This document shows positions 44,928 through 54,071 of a stretch of DNA of 64,000 nt, one piece after another. Both the position numbers and the translations under genes were made by a program. A model generated the notes under the pieces. The model made no database searches, was not told where the DNA came from, and saw nothing but the letters and a program-made list of their open reading frames with translations. Within the stretch, counting starts at the first letter, position 1; every line of letters begins with the position of its first letter. Origin of the DNA: an uncultured Brevibacillus sp. (GTDB taxonomy: Bacteria > Bacillota > Bacilli > Brevibacillales > Brevibacillaceae); NCBI GenBank assembly GCA_946402065.1, contig CAMIVR010000012.1, positions 1-64,000 on the forward strand, given 5' to 3'.

Positions 44928-45812
44928 TTACTCGCTGCTGGCGGCTTTTCCGGCCTTCTTGAAGATCGGCGTCCGCACCGGCTTGATCAGATGAATGGCA
45001 TAGGCCAGCGCGAGGACGGTAATCAGCGCGAAGACGAGAAAGTACAACCAGTACGCCCGAATCGGCAAAGTGGAATTACCCGTGAAAAACCGCATGACTT
45101 GAAAAATATCGAGTATGGCCACGATTGGATTAAGGCCCATTAACAGGTCGGGCAAGGCTTCAACCAGCTTGCTCGGCGTATAGTGCGCCACTTGCTGCTG
45201 ATGCTCGATAAATCGGTTCAGGACGAATGAGAAAAATGCCGTACCTGCCGTGTAAATAAACAGCACTGCATAAGTGGCGACGGTGGCGATCCCCGTGCGG
45301 CGGAACACCGTCGAAAAGAGCACCCCGATACTGCCTAAGCCGAGCATCGTGATCAGGTAGAAGGCGAACACCTGCAGGATTTGCAGCGGTGCGATCCCCC
45401 CGTACAAAAAGACGATGCCGTACAGCGGCATGGAACTCAGCACGAGGAAGATCATGAACGCAAGCGACGACAGCCATTTGCCGAGAATCAGCTTGGTCGG
45501 TGTAATATTGGTCGTCAACAGGACGCTCAGCGTCTGCCGCTCGCGATCCCCGCTAATGACGCCTGCCGTCAAGCCGGGCGTGAAAAAACAGACCAGGCCG
45601 AGCTGCAGCACAGACAAAAACATAAAAATGATCCGTACATTGTCGGGGTCGAACCGGGATCCCCAGCCTAAGAGCATGTACATGAACAACAGGGCAATTC
45701 CGCCCAGAATCAGCAGATAGATCATCAGCATCCAGGCCGAGCGATTGCTGCGCATCCGCACTTTCAGCTCGTTAAGCAAAACGGGATTTCTCAAGTGGCG
45801 GCTGATATTCAT
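44928..45812 (-). CDS. ABC-2 type transporter permease
   Basis: This 294-residue permease has six predicted transmembrane helices (about 27-50, 60-85, 110-130, 140-165, 170-195 and 255-275). It shows the family features VISGDRERQTLSVLLTTNITPTKLILGKWLSS, the coupling helix that contacts the ATPase. It overlaps the ATPase gene by four bases. ABC-2 exporters move lipids, polysaccharides or peptides, or act as mechanotransmission devices; no substrate can be assigned. Similar GldA/GldF-type pairs work with auxiliary membrane proteins, which the first gene of this operon resembles. Confidence 0.88.
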   Translation of the reverse strand: MNISRHLRNPVLLNELKVRMRSNRSAWMLMIYLLILGGIALLFMYMLLGWGSRFDPDNVRIIFMFLSVLQLGLVCFFTPGLTAGVISGDRERQTLSVLLTTNITPTKLILGKWLSSLAFMIFLVLSSMPLYGIVFLYGGIAPLQILQVFAFYLITMLGLGSIGVLFSTVFRRTGIATVATYAVLFIYTAGTAFFSFVLNRFIEHQQQVAHYTPSKLVEALPDLLMGLNPIVAILDIFQVMRFFTGNSTLPIRAYWLYFLVFALITVLALAYAIHLIKPVRTPIFKKAGKAASSE

Positions 45813-46735
45813 GACCCTACCCCTTTCGTGATCTCCAAGAAAATTTCTTCCAGATTGCCGCTCGCCTCACCGAAGGAAGCAACCGGCAGACCGGCACTGG
45901 TCAATTGCGCAAGCAGTGCCACCTGTTCGTTATCTGTACCGGTAAAGCCGACCGAAAGTGTATTGCCTTTTCGCGTCAGGTTGGAGATCGACGGCAACGC
46001 GCCCAAATGCTCCATCGCTTCTTCCAGACGGTCCAACAGGCGGATGTTCAGCACTTTTTGTCCTTGCATGCGGGCGTAGATCTCATCCACGTTCCCGCTG
46101 GCGATCATTTCACCGGCTTCAATAATCCCGATGACATCGCACATCTCCGCCAGTTCCGGAAGAATGTGCGAGCTGATGATGATCGTCTTGCCCATTGTTT
46201 TTAGTTCCTTGAGGATTTCCCGCAGTTCAATCCGCGCCCGCGGATCGAGTCCGGAGGCCGGCTCATCCAGAATCAGCACATCCGGGTTGTGTACAAGGCT
46301 GCGGGCCAGTCCGAGGCGCTGCTTCATTCCCCGCGACAGCGAGTCGACATAGGCGTCACGCTTCTCTGTCAGACTGACCAGCTCGAGCAGCTTCGGAATG
46401 ATTTCCTTGCGCTCATGGCTTGGAATGTCGTAGTTGGAAGCGTAAAAGTCGAGGTACTCTTCTGATGTGACATTGTCATACACTCCGAAAAAGTCTGGCA
46501 TGTAGCCAATGCGCTTGCGCACCTCGCGCGGATGCTTGGTCACTTCGAATCCGCCCACGTACGCGCTGCCGCTGGTTGGCGCCAGCAAAGTAGCCAATAT
46601 CAGCATCGTCGTCGACTTGCCCGCGCCGTTTGGCCCGACAAAGCCAAATACCTGACCGCGCTCGATCGTCAACGAAATGCCCTTGAGCGCTTGCATGCTG
46701 CCGTAGCTCTTTTTCAAATTGTCGATCTGAATCAT
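45809..46735 (-). CDS. ABC transporter ATP-binding protein
   Basis: The 308-residue ATPase shows Walker A GPNGAGKST (residues about 36-44), the Q-loop YMPDFFGVYDNVT, the signature LSRGMKQRLGLARSL and Walker B VLILDEPASGLDP. The C-terminal 80 residues carry the domain typical of ABC-2 partners (KVLNIRLLDRLEEAMEHLG). Its start immediately follows the stop of the preceding gene and its end overlaps the permease start. It forms the energy unit of the exporter in this envelope operon. Confidence 0.93.
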   Translation of the reverse strand: MIQIDNLKKSYGSMQALKGISLTIERGQVFGFVGPNGAGKSTTMLILATLLAPTSGSAYVGGFEVTKHPREVRKRIGYMPDFFGVYDNVTSEEYLDFYASNYDIPSHERKEIIPKLLELVSLTEKRDAYVDSLSRGMKQRLGLARSLVHNPDVLILDEPASGLDPRARIELREILKELKTMGKTIIISSHILPELAEMCDVIGIIEAGEMIASGNVDEIYARMQGQKVLNIRLLDRLEEAMEHLGALPSISNLTRKGNTLSVGFTGTDNEQVALLAQLTSAGLPVASFGEASGNLEEIFLEITKGVGS

Positions 46736-49114
46736 CTAGTTCACCACCTTGCCTTCTACGCTAATGACGGGCAGACCCAAATGCCGCTGGTCGGATTCCT
46801 GATGGGAGAACTTCACCCGCAGCGTTCCATCAGGGGCGATATACTCTCCGAGCGCTGCCCCAGACAGCTTGTTGTCAACAAACACGTCTGTGTACGGTGT
46901 ATATGTGTTGGACTTCCAGTTAAACACCTGCTTGTTGAACGACGTCCCGTCATCAGACCAGGAATACAGTTGGACCTGTGTCGGAACAAACGGTTTGGTC
47001 CCTTGACGGATCGAAAAATCCAGCGTGATCTCGCCGGCGTTCATGTAAAATCCGTCTTCTCTCATGTCCGCATTTGCCGTGCTTTCCACGAGTACAGCCG
47101 GAAATGTCCCCGCCGGAAAGAAGACGTACCCGTCAGCAGACGGCTTCACCTTGACGATGCTGGAGATGAGTGTCAAATCATTCGGAACAGTCTTTTCTCC
47201 TGGGATCTCCCATTCAACCACAGGGTCGTCCGTCCAGCCGAAGAACTGTACCTGATCGCCCTGATAAGATCTGCCGCCTCGGTAGCGGTAATCGAGGAAG
47301 TCGAGCATGCGGTACTCACGGCTGTTTTCATAGCCTTGCTGACTTTTAACATCGTTCGGGATCAGATCGTAGAGCGGAAACGTCTGCCGTCTTCTTCCAT
47401 CTTGAAGCGAAGTATCCGTCGCTACGTTGACCTGAACGGATGCGCCTAGTGCCAAGGTGCCCAGCTGCTGTGTGTTCTTTCCATTCACCATCACTGCGTC
47501 ACGAATGGCGTATTTGGTTTTATTCACGATCGTTCCGACGAGATTGCCCTGTTCATAACGCAAATCCGACTCGATGGCTCCGGCGTCCTGTATTGTCTTT
47601 TGCGAAGCGGCGCTGCGGATCGACCAGTGCTCAACCCCTTTGTACTCGATGCTGGCGGTCGTTCCTGTCGTATTGACCCACGTGCTCGAAGCATCTTCTT
47701 CACCACCGCCGCGAAACATATTGCGCTGCGGCAAAGCCATATCTACACCAGTTAAGCGAAGCTGATAATCGCCGCCGCTCGGGACAAACATCGAGCTGGC
47801 CGAGGTAGCCACCGCTTGCCCCGCGCCATCCAGCACCACATAGCTCATGTTGGCGAGCTTCACTTCGGTGCCGCGCTGGAAGACTCCGTATCCGTAGATC
47901 ACTACACAGGTGAGAACGGCAACGGATGGGACGACTCCCCACAAGTAACCGCGCCGCTTTTTGCCGCGGAACAGGAAAAACAGTACAGGGCCGACAATAA
48001 CCGCGTAGCCGACGAAAAACAACGTCAGCAGCATAAAGTTGGGTGCTTCCAATGACGGAAACGTCTCAGCGGCGCGATTGAGCGAATAGACCTGATCCCG
48101 GCCGTACGGATTCGCATTCTCCCCGCCCTGTCCGCGAGCCTTGAGCAGCACCTGGGACCAGAGCTGGCTGTTTCCTGACCAGCTGGCCAACGGCTCTTCG
48201 GCCAAGTCATAGGCCGCATAGACAACTTTGCCGCGCCCGGCGTCTCCCACCGCGATGATCGGCATGCCGTCCTGCTGATACAGCACCAGCCCTTCCTTGA
48301 CCGTAGCTTTGCTAACAGTCAACGGCTGTGTCAGGACAGGCGGATTCTGCTTCCCCCCTGTCGACAGCGAGGAGATTTGTGGAAGCGTCGCCGTCCCGCT
48401 GACTGTTACCGGCGAGAGGTCGTCAAACTGCCCGCCGAACTTGCCGAAGTGTGGGCCTCCCGCCAAAATAAGCGTACCGCCCTGCCGCGTCCACAGCTTG
48501 ATCGCCTGCACTTGCTCCTTGCTTAATTGATCGAGCGAATAGTTGTTCAACACGAGATAGTCGAGCATTTGCATCGACGTGTACGAATCCGGGACGTCCT
48601 CAGCCTTCATCGCAGCGAGCCGTACCGGCGAGGGAAAGCTCGTCTTGGGCAATGCTGCCAGGAAATTGGCTGTATCCGGATCAGTAGCCATGACTCCGAT
48701 AAACTGGGTGTCCCCATCAAAGCGCCGACCGCCAATCTTCTCCTTGGCTACTTCCGTGCTGCCTTTGACCAAACGAACGACCTGTGTCGACTGCAAATTT
48801 TCACCGGGCACCATCAGCGTAATCTTCTTCGTAGCGCCTTTGCCGACGGAGACAGGCTGATAGTAGGTCGCCGTGTATTCATTGCTCTCCTTTGCCTCCA
48901 TGATCAGGTTGCCCTCAAAGTCACCGCCGCCGTTGGCAATCGTGACGTGCAGCGGCACCATCCGGGCGTCTTTGTACTCGCCGCCGATGCCGACCCGAAC
49001 CTCAAGCCTGACGTCGCCTTCCCCCAGCGCAGTCGCTGGATAAACACCTTGGAGGCCGGCGACGAGGATCAGGCAGAAGATTATGTAAAATACTTTGTTT
49101 GTGACGTATTTCAT
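46736..49114 (-). CDS. Exported membrane protein with amidotransferase-like fold, first gene of envelope operon
   Basis: The 792-residue protein has a signal peptide (1-32), a large outer region to about 365 and two transmembrane helices (about 370-392 and 403-425). A second outer beta-rich region follows to the end. Residues 160-300 resemble the class I glutamine-amidotransferase-like fold (LDYLVLNNYSL, QAIKLWTRQGGTLILAGGPHFGKFGG) without a catalytic Cys-His pair that I can see. It recalls the auxiliary proteins encoded beside GldA/GldF-type ABC transporters. ATG 49114 follows GCGGGGG. As the promoter-proximal gene, it sets the start of the operon. Confidence 0.72.
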   Translation of the reverse strand: MKYVTNKVFYIIFCLILVAGLQGVYPATALGEGDVRLEVRVGIGGEYKDARMVPLHVTIANGGGDFEGNLIMEAKESNEYTATYYQPVSVGKGATKKITLMVPGENLQSTQVVRLVKGSTEVAKEKIGGRRFDGDTQFIGVMATDPDTANFLAALPKTSFPSPVRLAAMKAEDVPDSYTSMQMLDYLVLNNYSLDQLSKEQVQAIKLWTRQGGTLILAGGPHFGKFGGQFDDLSPVTVSGTATLPQISSLSTGGKQNPPVLTQPLTVSKATVKEGLVLYQQDGMPIIAVGDAGRGKVVYAAYDLAEEPLASWSGNSQLWSQVLLKARGQGGENANPYGRDQVYSLNRAAETFPSLEAPNFMLLTLFFVGYAVIVGPVLFFLFRGKKRRGYLWGVVPSVAVLTCVVIYGYGVFQRGTEVKLANMSYVVLDGAGQAVATSASSMFVPSGGDYQLRLTGVDMALPQRNMFRGGGEEDASSTWVNTTGTTASIEYKGVEHWSIRSAASQKTIQDAGAIESDLRYEQGNLVGTIVNKTKYAIRDAVMVNGKNTQQLGTLALGASVQVNVATDTSLQDGRRRQTFPLYDLIPNDVKSQQGYENSREYRMLDFLDYRYRGGRSYQGDQVQFFGWTDDPVVEWEIPGEKTVPNDLTLISSIVKVKPSADGYVFFPAGTFPAVLVESTANADMREDGFYMNAGEITLDFSIRQGTKPFVPTQVQLYSWSDDGTSFNKQVFNWKSNTYTPYTDVFVDNKLSGAALGEYIAPDGTLRVKFSHQESDQRHLGLPVISVEGKVVN

Positions 49115-49303
49115 AAAAAGACTACCCCCGCAGCGTAATTTTGGTTCACGTCAAATAAGACGTAATAGACGGCATTGTGGTTTCATTGATTTGTCTGAGT
49201 CTTCGTTTTTGGTGAGCAAAAAGCGATTGACTGAATGTGTTTCGAGGTGCAGTGGTGGGGAGTGCGACAAGAGAATAGGCTGGGTCCGGAGCAGAGCTCA
49301 ATA
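49115..49303. other. Upstream region of the envelope operon
   Basis: It must contain the promoter of the eight-gene operon, but I see no clear -35/-10 pair and no small gene. Confidence 0.4.
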
Positions 49304-49360
49304 GAAAAAGCCCTCGCAAGCAGACTGTACAAATCATCCGTACATGTCTGCCTGGGAGGG
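49304..49360 (-). terminator. Terminator of the deoxynucleoside kinase genes
   Basis: On the minus strand the arms GCAGAC and GTCTGC, extended by GTAC/GTAC and CCCTC/GAGGG, form a long hairpin followed by CTTTTTCT. It lies about 70 bases after the dck stop. Confidence 0.7.
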
Positions 49361-49425
49361 ACATCGTTAAGTCATCTTATGGACAGCATTCATGTTCTGG
49401 TCAAATGTCGGGCAGGCTCAGCGGC

Positions 49426-50112
49426 TTACTTTCGCACGTGCCGGACGCTGCGGATTTTTTCCGCCAGACGCGAGAGAACGACTTCCACCGAGCCGCTGTT
49501 TTCGCTGATGTCGTACTCGTTAATGTTGATCCGCAACACCGGACAAGCCGAAAAGCTGTCGATCCACGCTTCGTAGCGCCGGTACAAGTCCTGCCAGTAC
49601 GCGTCCGGCGTCTGCTGCTCCATCGGACGGCCCCGCTCTCTGATCCTGGCGATGATGTCATCGTAGCTGCCCTCGAGGTAAATCAGCACGTCCGGATGAG
49701 GAAAGTAAGGAGTCATGACCATCGCCTCGAACAACTGCGTGTACGTCTGGTAGTCTTCCTCGCTCATGTTCCCCTGCTCGTACAGCATGCGGGCGAAAAT
49801 CCCCGTATCTTCATAGATGGAGCGGTCCTGGACAAAGCCGCCGCCGTATTCGTACATGCGCTTTTGTTCTTTGAAGCGCTCTCCCAAAAAGAACATTTGC
49901 AAATGAAAGCCCCAGCGCGCCAAATCTTCATAAAATCGGCCCAAATACGGATTGTTGTCTACTTTTTCCAGCGAGATGCGAAAGCCGAGCATTTCGGCCA
50001 AAGCGCGTGTGAAGGTAGACTTGCCTACTCCCACCGTCCCGCCGACAGTGATCACGGCATCGTGGGGAATTCCGTACTTTTCGCGAATGGTACTGTTCGT
50101 AAATCGTGACAT
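49426..50112 (-). CDS. dck: Deoxyadenosine/deoxycytidine kinase
   Basis: The 228-residue enzyme phosphorylates deoxyadenosine and deoxycytidine in the nucleotide salvage pathway. The P-loop GGTVGVGKST ends at residue 33, the substrate and catalytic segment is KVDNNPYLGRFYEDLARWGFHLQMFF, the DRS motif appears in VQDRSIYEDTGIF, and the lid has RIRERGRPMEQ. The N-terminal 15-residue extension before the P-loop is typical of Dck rather than Dgk. It lies 40 bases downstream of the paired kinase gene, the same arrangement as in Bacillus subtilis. Confidence 0.9.
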   Translation of the reverse strand: MSRFTNSTIREKYGIPHDAVITVGGTVGVGKSTFTRALAEMLGFRISLEKVDNNPYLGRFYEDLARWGFHLQMFFLGERFKEQKRMYEYGGGFVQDRSIYEDTGIFARMLYEQGNMSEEDYQTYTQLFEAMVMTPYFPHPDVLIYLEGSYDDIIARIRERGRPMEQQTPDAYWQDLYRRYEAWIDSFSACPVLRININEYDISENSGSVEVVLSRLAEKIRSVRHVRK

Positions 50113-50152
50113 CTGTTTTTCTAGCTCCTATCTGCCTTTGCGATCATTCGGA

Positions 50153-50794
50153 TTAGCCTTCCTTGCCTTTACCGGGCAATACGTATGGCTCGATGAGCCC
50201 GAGCACATGAGCCAGATCGCCACTGTTGTGGACGTAATCCAGTTCGTCGCAGGCAATCGTCAACACCTGTGTATGTGGATGCTGCTGCTGAAAAAGGTGC
50301 ATAAACGCTTCGTAATCGGCGACCAGACGCTCCATGTAGGCGCGGTCCATGTTCTGTTCGATGTTACGATTGCGCATGGCAATTCGCCGCATCAGCGTTT
50401 CCAGCGAGCCGGTTAAATAGACGACAAGACCGGCCTCAGGCATATCTGCCGTGAGAATGTCGTAGATTTGCAAGTATTTCGGCAAATGATCCGCACGCAA
50501 CGAACGGCGGGCAAAAATCGTGTTCTTGAAAATATTGTAATCGGCGGCGACCGGTTTGCCTTGCGTCAAATAGTGATCGGTGACATCCTGCAGCTGTTTG
50601 AAGCGATTGCACAGGAAAAACATCTCTGTCTGAAAGCTCCATTCCTCGATATTCTGATAGAACTTTCCGAGAAAAGGGTTCTCGTCGACGATTTCTTCCA
50701 GCAAGTGCAAGTCAAACCGCTTGCTGATCGCCCGAGCCAATGATGTTTTACCGATCCCGATCGGTCCTTCGACCGTGATAAACATAGGATTCAT
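50153..50794 (-). CDS. dgk: Deoxyguanosine kinase
   Basis: The 213-residue enzyme phosphorylates deoxyguanosine (and related purine deoxynucleosides) in salvage. The P-loop EGPIGIGKTS is at residues 9-18, the substrate segment is EIVDENPFLGKFYQNIEEWSFQTEMFF, and the lid arginines are in MRRIAMRNRNIEQ. The position equivalent to the Dck DRS motif is ADYNIFKNTIFAR, characteristic of the Dgk branch. It is the first gene of the kinase pair, separated from dck by 40 bases. Assignment of dgk versus dck rests on motif and length. Confidence 0.87.
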   Translation of the reverse strand: MNPMFITVEGPIGIGKTSLARAISKRFDLHLLEEIVDENPFLGKFYQNIEEWSFQTEMFFLCNRFKQLQDVTDHYLTQGKPVAADYNIFKNTIFARRSLRADHLPKYLQIYDILTADMPEAGLVVYLTGSLETLMRRIAMRNRNIEQNMDRAYMERLVADYEAFMHLFQQQHPHTQVLTIACDELDYVHNSGDLAHVLGLIEPYVLPGKGKEG

Positions 50795-50888
50795 AAGTAC
50801 CGCGTTCCCCCTCGATCTACTAGAGCGAGTTTATTGTAACATGGCTGTCTATTTTTGTCGAAAAGGACTTTTCCTGCCAGCGATGTTC

Positions 50889-50917
50889 TTGACAACCGCA
50901 TGGATCAGGTATAGTAT
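50889..50917 (+). promoter_or_regulatory. Sigma-A promoter of the TetR regulator gene
   Basis: TTGACA (50889-50894) and TAGTAT (50912-50917) are 17 bases apart. The operator at 50925-50944 begins where transcription should start. Confidence 0.6.
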
Positions 50918-50924
50918 GGCGTTG

Positions 50925-50944
50925 TATGACAGTCAGCACTGACA
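50925..50944 (+). promoter_or_regulatory. TetR operator 1 (upstream of regulator)
   Basis: TATGACAGTC-AGC-ACTGACA contains the inverted halves TGTCAGT/ACTGACA. The same sequence with only the centre changed occurs at 51579-51598. Confidence 0.68.
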
Positions 50945-50971
50945 TTCATTTATTCAAAAAGGAGGACGGCA

Positions 50972-51562
50972 GTGACCAACGACAAAAAGCTAAGCAGTAC
51001 GGATAAAATGCTGCTGGCAGCCATTGACCTCATCGCGGAAAAAGGCTACAACGGGGTGACCACTCAGGAAATCGCCGCCGCAGCCGGCCTGAGTGAAAAG
51101 ACGCTGTTTCGCCATTTCGGAAGCAAGCGGAACATGCTTGAAATGGCCTTTGACCGCTTTCATTACGCGGAAGAAATGACGAAGCTGTTTAACGAGAAGC
51201 TCGTCTGGGATTTGCAGACAGACCTGCTCCTCATCAGCCGCACGTATCATGAAATCATGGACCGCAATCGGAAAATGATCATGATCAGCATCAAAGAAGA
51301 AGGGAATTTGCCCGGTTTTCGCCAGAGAACGCAGAGTTCGCCCAAACAGCTCCTGGACATACTGACAAAGTACTTTACAGCCATGTACGAGCAGGGCAAG
51401 CTGATCCAGACGAATCCGGAAGTACAGGCGATGGCGTTTATGCTGATGAATTTCGGGGCGTTTTTAAACGATCTCGATGGCAAGACCAACTTCCCTTTTG
51501 TACCGCTCGCGATGTTTATCGAGGAGAGCGTCAAGACGTTTACTAGGGCTTTGGCTCCCTAG
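50972..51562 (+). CDS. TetR-family repressor of the MFS exporter
   Basis: The 196-residue regulator has a TetR helix-turn-helix (residues about 12-58; AAIDLIAEKGYNGVTTQEIAAAAGLSEKTLFRHFGSKRNML) and a helical ligand domain. GTG 50972 follows AGGAGG. Nearly identical palindromes lie just upstream of this gene and in the 68-base gap before the MFS transporter, so it most likely represses both and is induced by a transported compound. Confidence 0.9.
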   Translation: MTNDKKLSSTDKMLLAAIDLIAEKGYNGVTTQEIAAAAGLSEKTLFRHFGSKRNMLEMAFDRFHYAEEMTKLFNEKLVWDLQTDLLLISRTYHEIMDRNRKMIMISIKEEGNLPGFRQRTQSSPKQLLDILTKYFTAMYEQGKLIQTNPEVQAMAFMLMNFGAFLNDLDGKTNFPFVPLAMFIEESVKTFTRALAP

Positions 51563-51578
51563 TTTTTTTTACCAGCTA

Positions 51579-51598
51579 TATGACAGTCTGTACTGACA
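51579..51598 (+). promoter_or_regulatory. TetR operator 2 (upstream of MFS gene)
   Basis: TATGACAGTC-TGT-ACTGACA repeats operator 1 with a different three-base centre, 33 bases before the MFS start. Confidence 0.68.
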
Positions 51599-51630
51599 GA
51601 CATTTCTTCCATGAAAGGTGACATTGAAAC

Positions 51631-53022
51631 ATGAAAACGGAAACGGTTCAACATTCAAACATGCGTCTGATGCGTGTCGTAATGTTCACCCTCGTCCTCT
51701 CGTCGATGAGTGCCATGATGTTCAACTTCGTGCTCCCGCAGATCAGCGCGGCGTTTTCGTTAAGCACGGCGCAAGTGAGCTGGGTCACTTCATCGTATTC
51801 GCTGATTTACGGTATCGGCGCGGTCATTTACGGCAAACTGGCTGACCGGTTCAAGCTCAAGCATTTGCTGACATTTGGGCTGTCGGTGCTTGCTGTCGGC
51901 TCGCTATGCGGACTGCTTGCACAAGCGTTTTGGATGGTGCTCGTCGCCAGGTGCTTGCAAGCGATCGGCGCAGCCACCATTCCGGCAACAGCGATGCTCA
52001 TTCCGATCCGCTACTTTGCGCCGGAACAGCGCGGTTCCGCCACGAGCATGGCCTTCGTCGGGTTGGCGCTGGGCGGTGCGCTCGGTCCGGTCATTTCAGC
52101 GAGTATCATCAGCTTTGCCCACTGGCGTTGGCTGTTTTGCATCCCGCTGCTGCTCTTGCTTACACTGCCCTTCTACCGGAAGTATTTGCACGAGGAGCAA
52201 CATGCCGGGACAGGGGGCTTCGACTGGATCGGCGGCGGTTTGCTGGCTGTGACTGTAACCTCGCTGCTGCTCGGCATCACGAATGCAGCCTGGTGGTTTG
52301 CGCTGTGTGGAATACTCGCCCTCGCCCTGCTCATCATCCGCATTCGCTCGGTTCCCGAACCGTTTGTCCAACCGCGGCTGTTTACCGACAAGCGCTATAC
52401 ACTGCGGCTGGTGATTGCGTTTTTCACCACGGGAATGGGAATGTCGTTTCAATTTTTAAGTCCACTGCTGTTGGCACAGGTGCAGCAATTGCCGCCGAAC
52501 CTGATCGGATTTGCCCTGGTACCTGCTGCAGCCGCTTCGGCCCTGCTCGGCCGCAAGGGCGGGAAGCTGGCTGACGCGAAGGGAGCCTCTGCGCTTTTCT
52601 ACACCGCTTCCGGATTGCTGTTGAGCTGTTTTGCCCTGCTCTCCACCTTTACAGGAATCTCGCCTGTTTTCATTGCCGTCTTTCTGATCCTCGGCAATGT
52701 CGGCCAGACCTTTCTGATGATCGCTTTATCCAACTCGATCTCCTTGACCCTGGACAAAAGGCAAGCCGGCGTGGGCATGGGGCTGCTGTCGATGCTGAAC
52801 TTCATCTCCGGCGGAATGGCTTCAGGGATTTACGGCAAGCTGGTGGACATCGGCTCGCACGGAGCGTGGAATCCGCTGGCTGTCTATGCGGACGGCGTAA
52901 TTTTCAGCAACATCTTTTTTGCGCTTGCTGTCATGCACGCAGGCATTCTGCTGTTCTACAAGCTCCAGTTTGGCAAAGCGAGCGAACAAGGAAACAGGCA
53001 GAGCACAGGAATGAGCGTCTGA
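51631..53022 (+). CDS. MFS drug exporter, DHA2-like (EmrB/QacA group)
   Basis: The 463-residue integral membrane protein belongs to the major facilitator superfamily with 13-14 predicted helices. Motif A appears as YGKLADRFKLKHLL (near residue 72), and motif C-like Gly/Pro-rich sequence in helix 5 as GLALGGALGPVISASI. The N-terminal VLSSMSAMMFNFVLPQISAAFSLSTAQVSWVTSSY is the usual first-helix pattern of proton-driven multidrug exporters. ATG 51631 has AAAGGTGA upstream. It is predicted to be controlled by the adjacent TetR protein; the substrate is unknown. Confidence 0.9.
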   Translation: MKTETVQHSNMRLMRVVMFTLVLSSMSAMMFNFVLPQISAAFSLSTAQVSWVTSSYSLIYGIGAVIYGKLADRFKLKHLLTFGLSVLAVGSLCGLLAQAFWMVLVARCLQAIGAATIPATAMLIPIRYFAPEQRGSATSMAFVGLALGGALGPVISASIISFAHWRWLFCIPLLLLLTLPFYRKYLHEEQHAGTGGFDWIGGGLLAVTVTSLLLGITNAAWWFALCGILALALLIIRIRSVPEPFVQPRLFTDKRYTLRLVIAFFTTGMGMSFQFLSPLLLAQVQQLPPNLIGFALVPAAAASALLGRKGGKLADAKGASALFYTASGLLLSCFALLSTFTGISPVFIAVFLILGNVGQTFLMIALSNSISLTLDKRQAGVGMGLLSMLNFISGGMASGIYGKLVDIGSHGAWNPLAVYADGVIFSNIFFALAVMHAGILLFYKLQFGKASEQGNRQSTGMSV

Positions 53023-53039
53023 TGCATCGGATAAAACCG

Positions 53040-53090
53040 AAACCAGCCATGACTTTCTCCTCATCGCAGAGAAACATGGCTGGTTTATTT
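53040..53090 (+). terminator. Terminator of the MFS gene
   Basis: AAACCAGCCATG pairs with CATGGCTGGTTT, with TTTCTC/GAGAAA extending the stem, followed by ATTTG. Confidence 0.78.
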
Positions 53091-53211
53091 GTTCGCCTGA
53101 ATGGAAAGATGCGGCTGATCTGGATGAAAAGGCTCATCTGTCAAGATGTATTGGAACTGGCGGACCTTGCCGCCCCTGATGTTTGCGCTCGCCGCAGGCC
53201 TTCCTTCCCCT

Positions 53212-53997
53212 TCAGCCAACGTTGCCGCCCTGCGGCAGATATTTGCTTATTTCATGCAACATATGATCTGCAAACGACACCAGCGTGATCTTATCTACGT
53301 CGATTTTGCCTTTCTCCTGATCTTCGATATATTCCTGCAAACACCGTTCTACCAGCGCTTGATATGCCAGGGGGACCGCCTTCACTGCCCATTCGCCCGC
53401 CTCTTTTTTGGAAGAGACGATTCCTTCCTTTAGAAACAGCAGCACTCTGCAAAGGTTCAGCGCAATGTACACAGGCGAATCAATGATGTCCTGTCGCGCA
53501 TCCTTTACGTCATGCAAAATCGCGTCGATGTAATACTGCCTGGGTATCTCCGGAAAGACGTCCCGGATCGGCCTGCCAAATAATGTACGTCCGCGCTGGC
53601 AGGTGACGACCAGATGCGCTGCCAAGTCGGGGTCTGCAAAACCACCGCAGATGTATTGCTCATCCGCCCGGTATTTCTCGCGATGGTAGGCGGAGTAGTG
53701 AAATTCACACGGGGCCGGATGAACGAAGTCTGTCAGCGCGGACTCGAGGATAATGCTCACTTCGATTCCCTGTTCGTTGAGCAGCTGGTCATCGACCGAC
53801 AGGAGCTTGCGGGCGATTCGCTGCTTTTGTACCGCAGCCAGCGGCTCCTCTGCAACAACGATCACGTCAATATCGCTCTTTTGCGGGTTAAAACACCCCA
53901 TCGCCAACGAGCCGTGCAAATAAATCCCTGCCAGATTGCCTGCCAGTTCCTCTGCGAACAGATTCACAATTGCTTCTACGTGATGCTGAGTGTCCAA
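53212..53997 (-). CDS. Aminoglycoside nucleotidyltransferase-like protein (AadA/ANT(9) type)
   Basis: The 261-residue protein has the nucleotidyltransferase signature GSLAMGCFNPQKSDIDVIVV (GSxxxG followed by the DxD metal site) at about residues 29-48. A helical C-terminal domain of DUF4111 type follows, as in streptomycin/spectinomycin adenylyltransferases (LNLCRVLLFLKEGIVSSKKEAGEWA). True resistance activity cannot be claimed from sequence alone; many chromosomal relatives are silent or act on other targets. TTG 53997 has GATGGTGA upstream; an in-frame ATG at 54036 is the alternative. It is a single gene next to pyrD. Confidence 0.82.
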   Translation of the reverse strand: MDTQHHVEAIVNLFAEELAGNLAGIYLHGSLAMGCFNPQKSDIDVIVVAEEPLAAVQKQRIARKLLSVDDQLLNEQGIEVSIILESALTDFVHPAPCEFHYSAYHREKYRADEQYICGGFADPDLAAHLVVTCQRGRTLFGRPIRDVFPEIPRQYYIDAILHDVKDARQDIIDSPVYIALNLCRVLLFLKEGIVSSKKEAGEWAVKAVPLAYQALVERCLQEYIEDQEKGKIDVDKITLVSFADHMLHEISKYLPQGGNVG

Positions 53998-54071
53998 ACG
54001 ACGTTCACCATCCCCTCGCTGGCATACTCGCCGCATCTTTCAAAAAATGATATCCGGTCCACATGCCGGTA

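Noticed and set aside
53212-53997. Definite spectinomycin/streptomycin resistance gene
   Set aside because: The nucleotidyltransferase motif is clear, but chromosomal AadA-like proteins differ in activity, so only a family-level call is justified.
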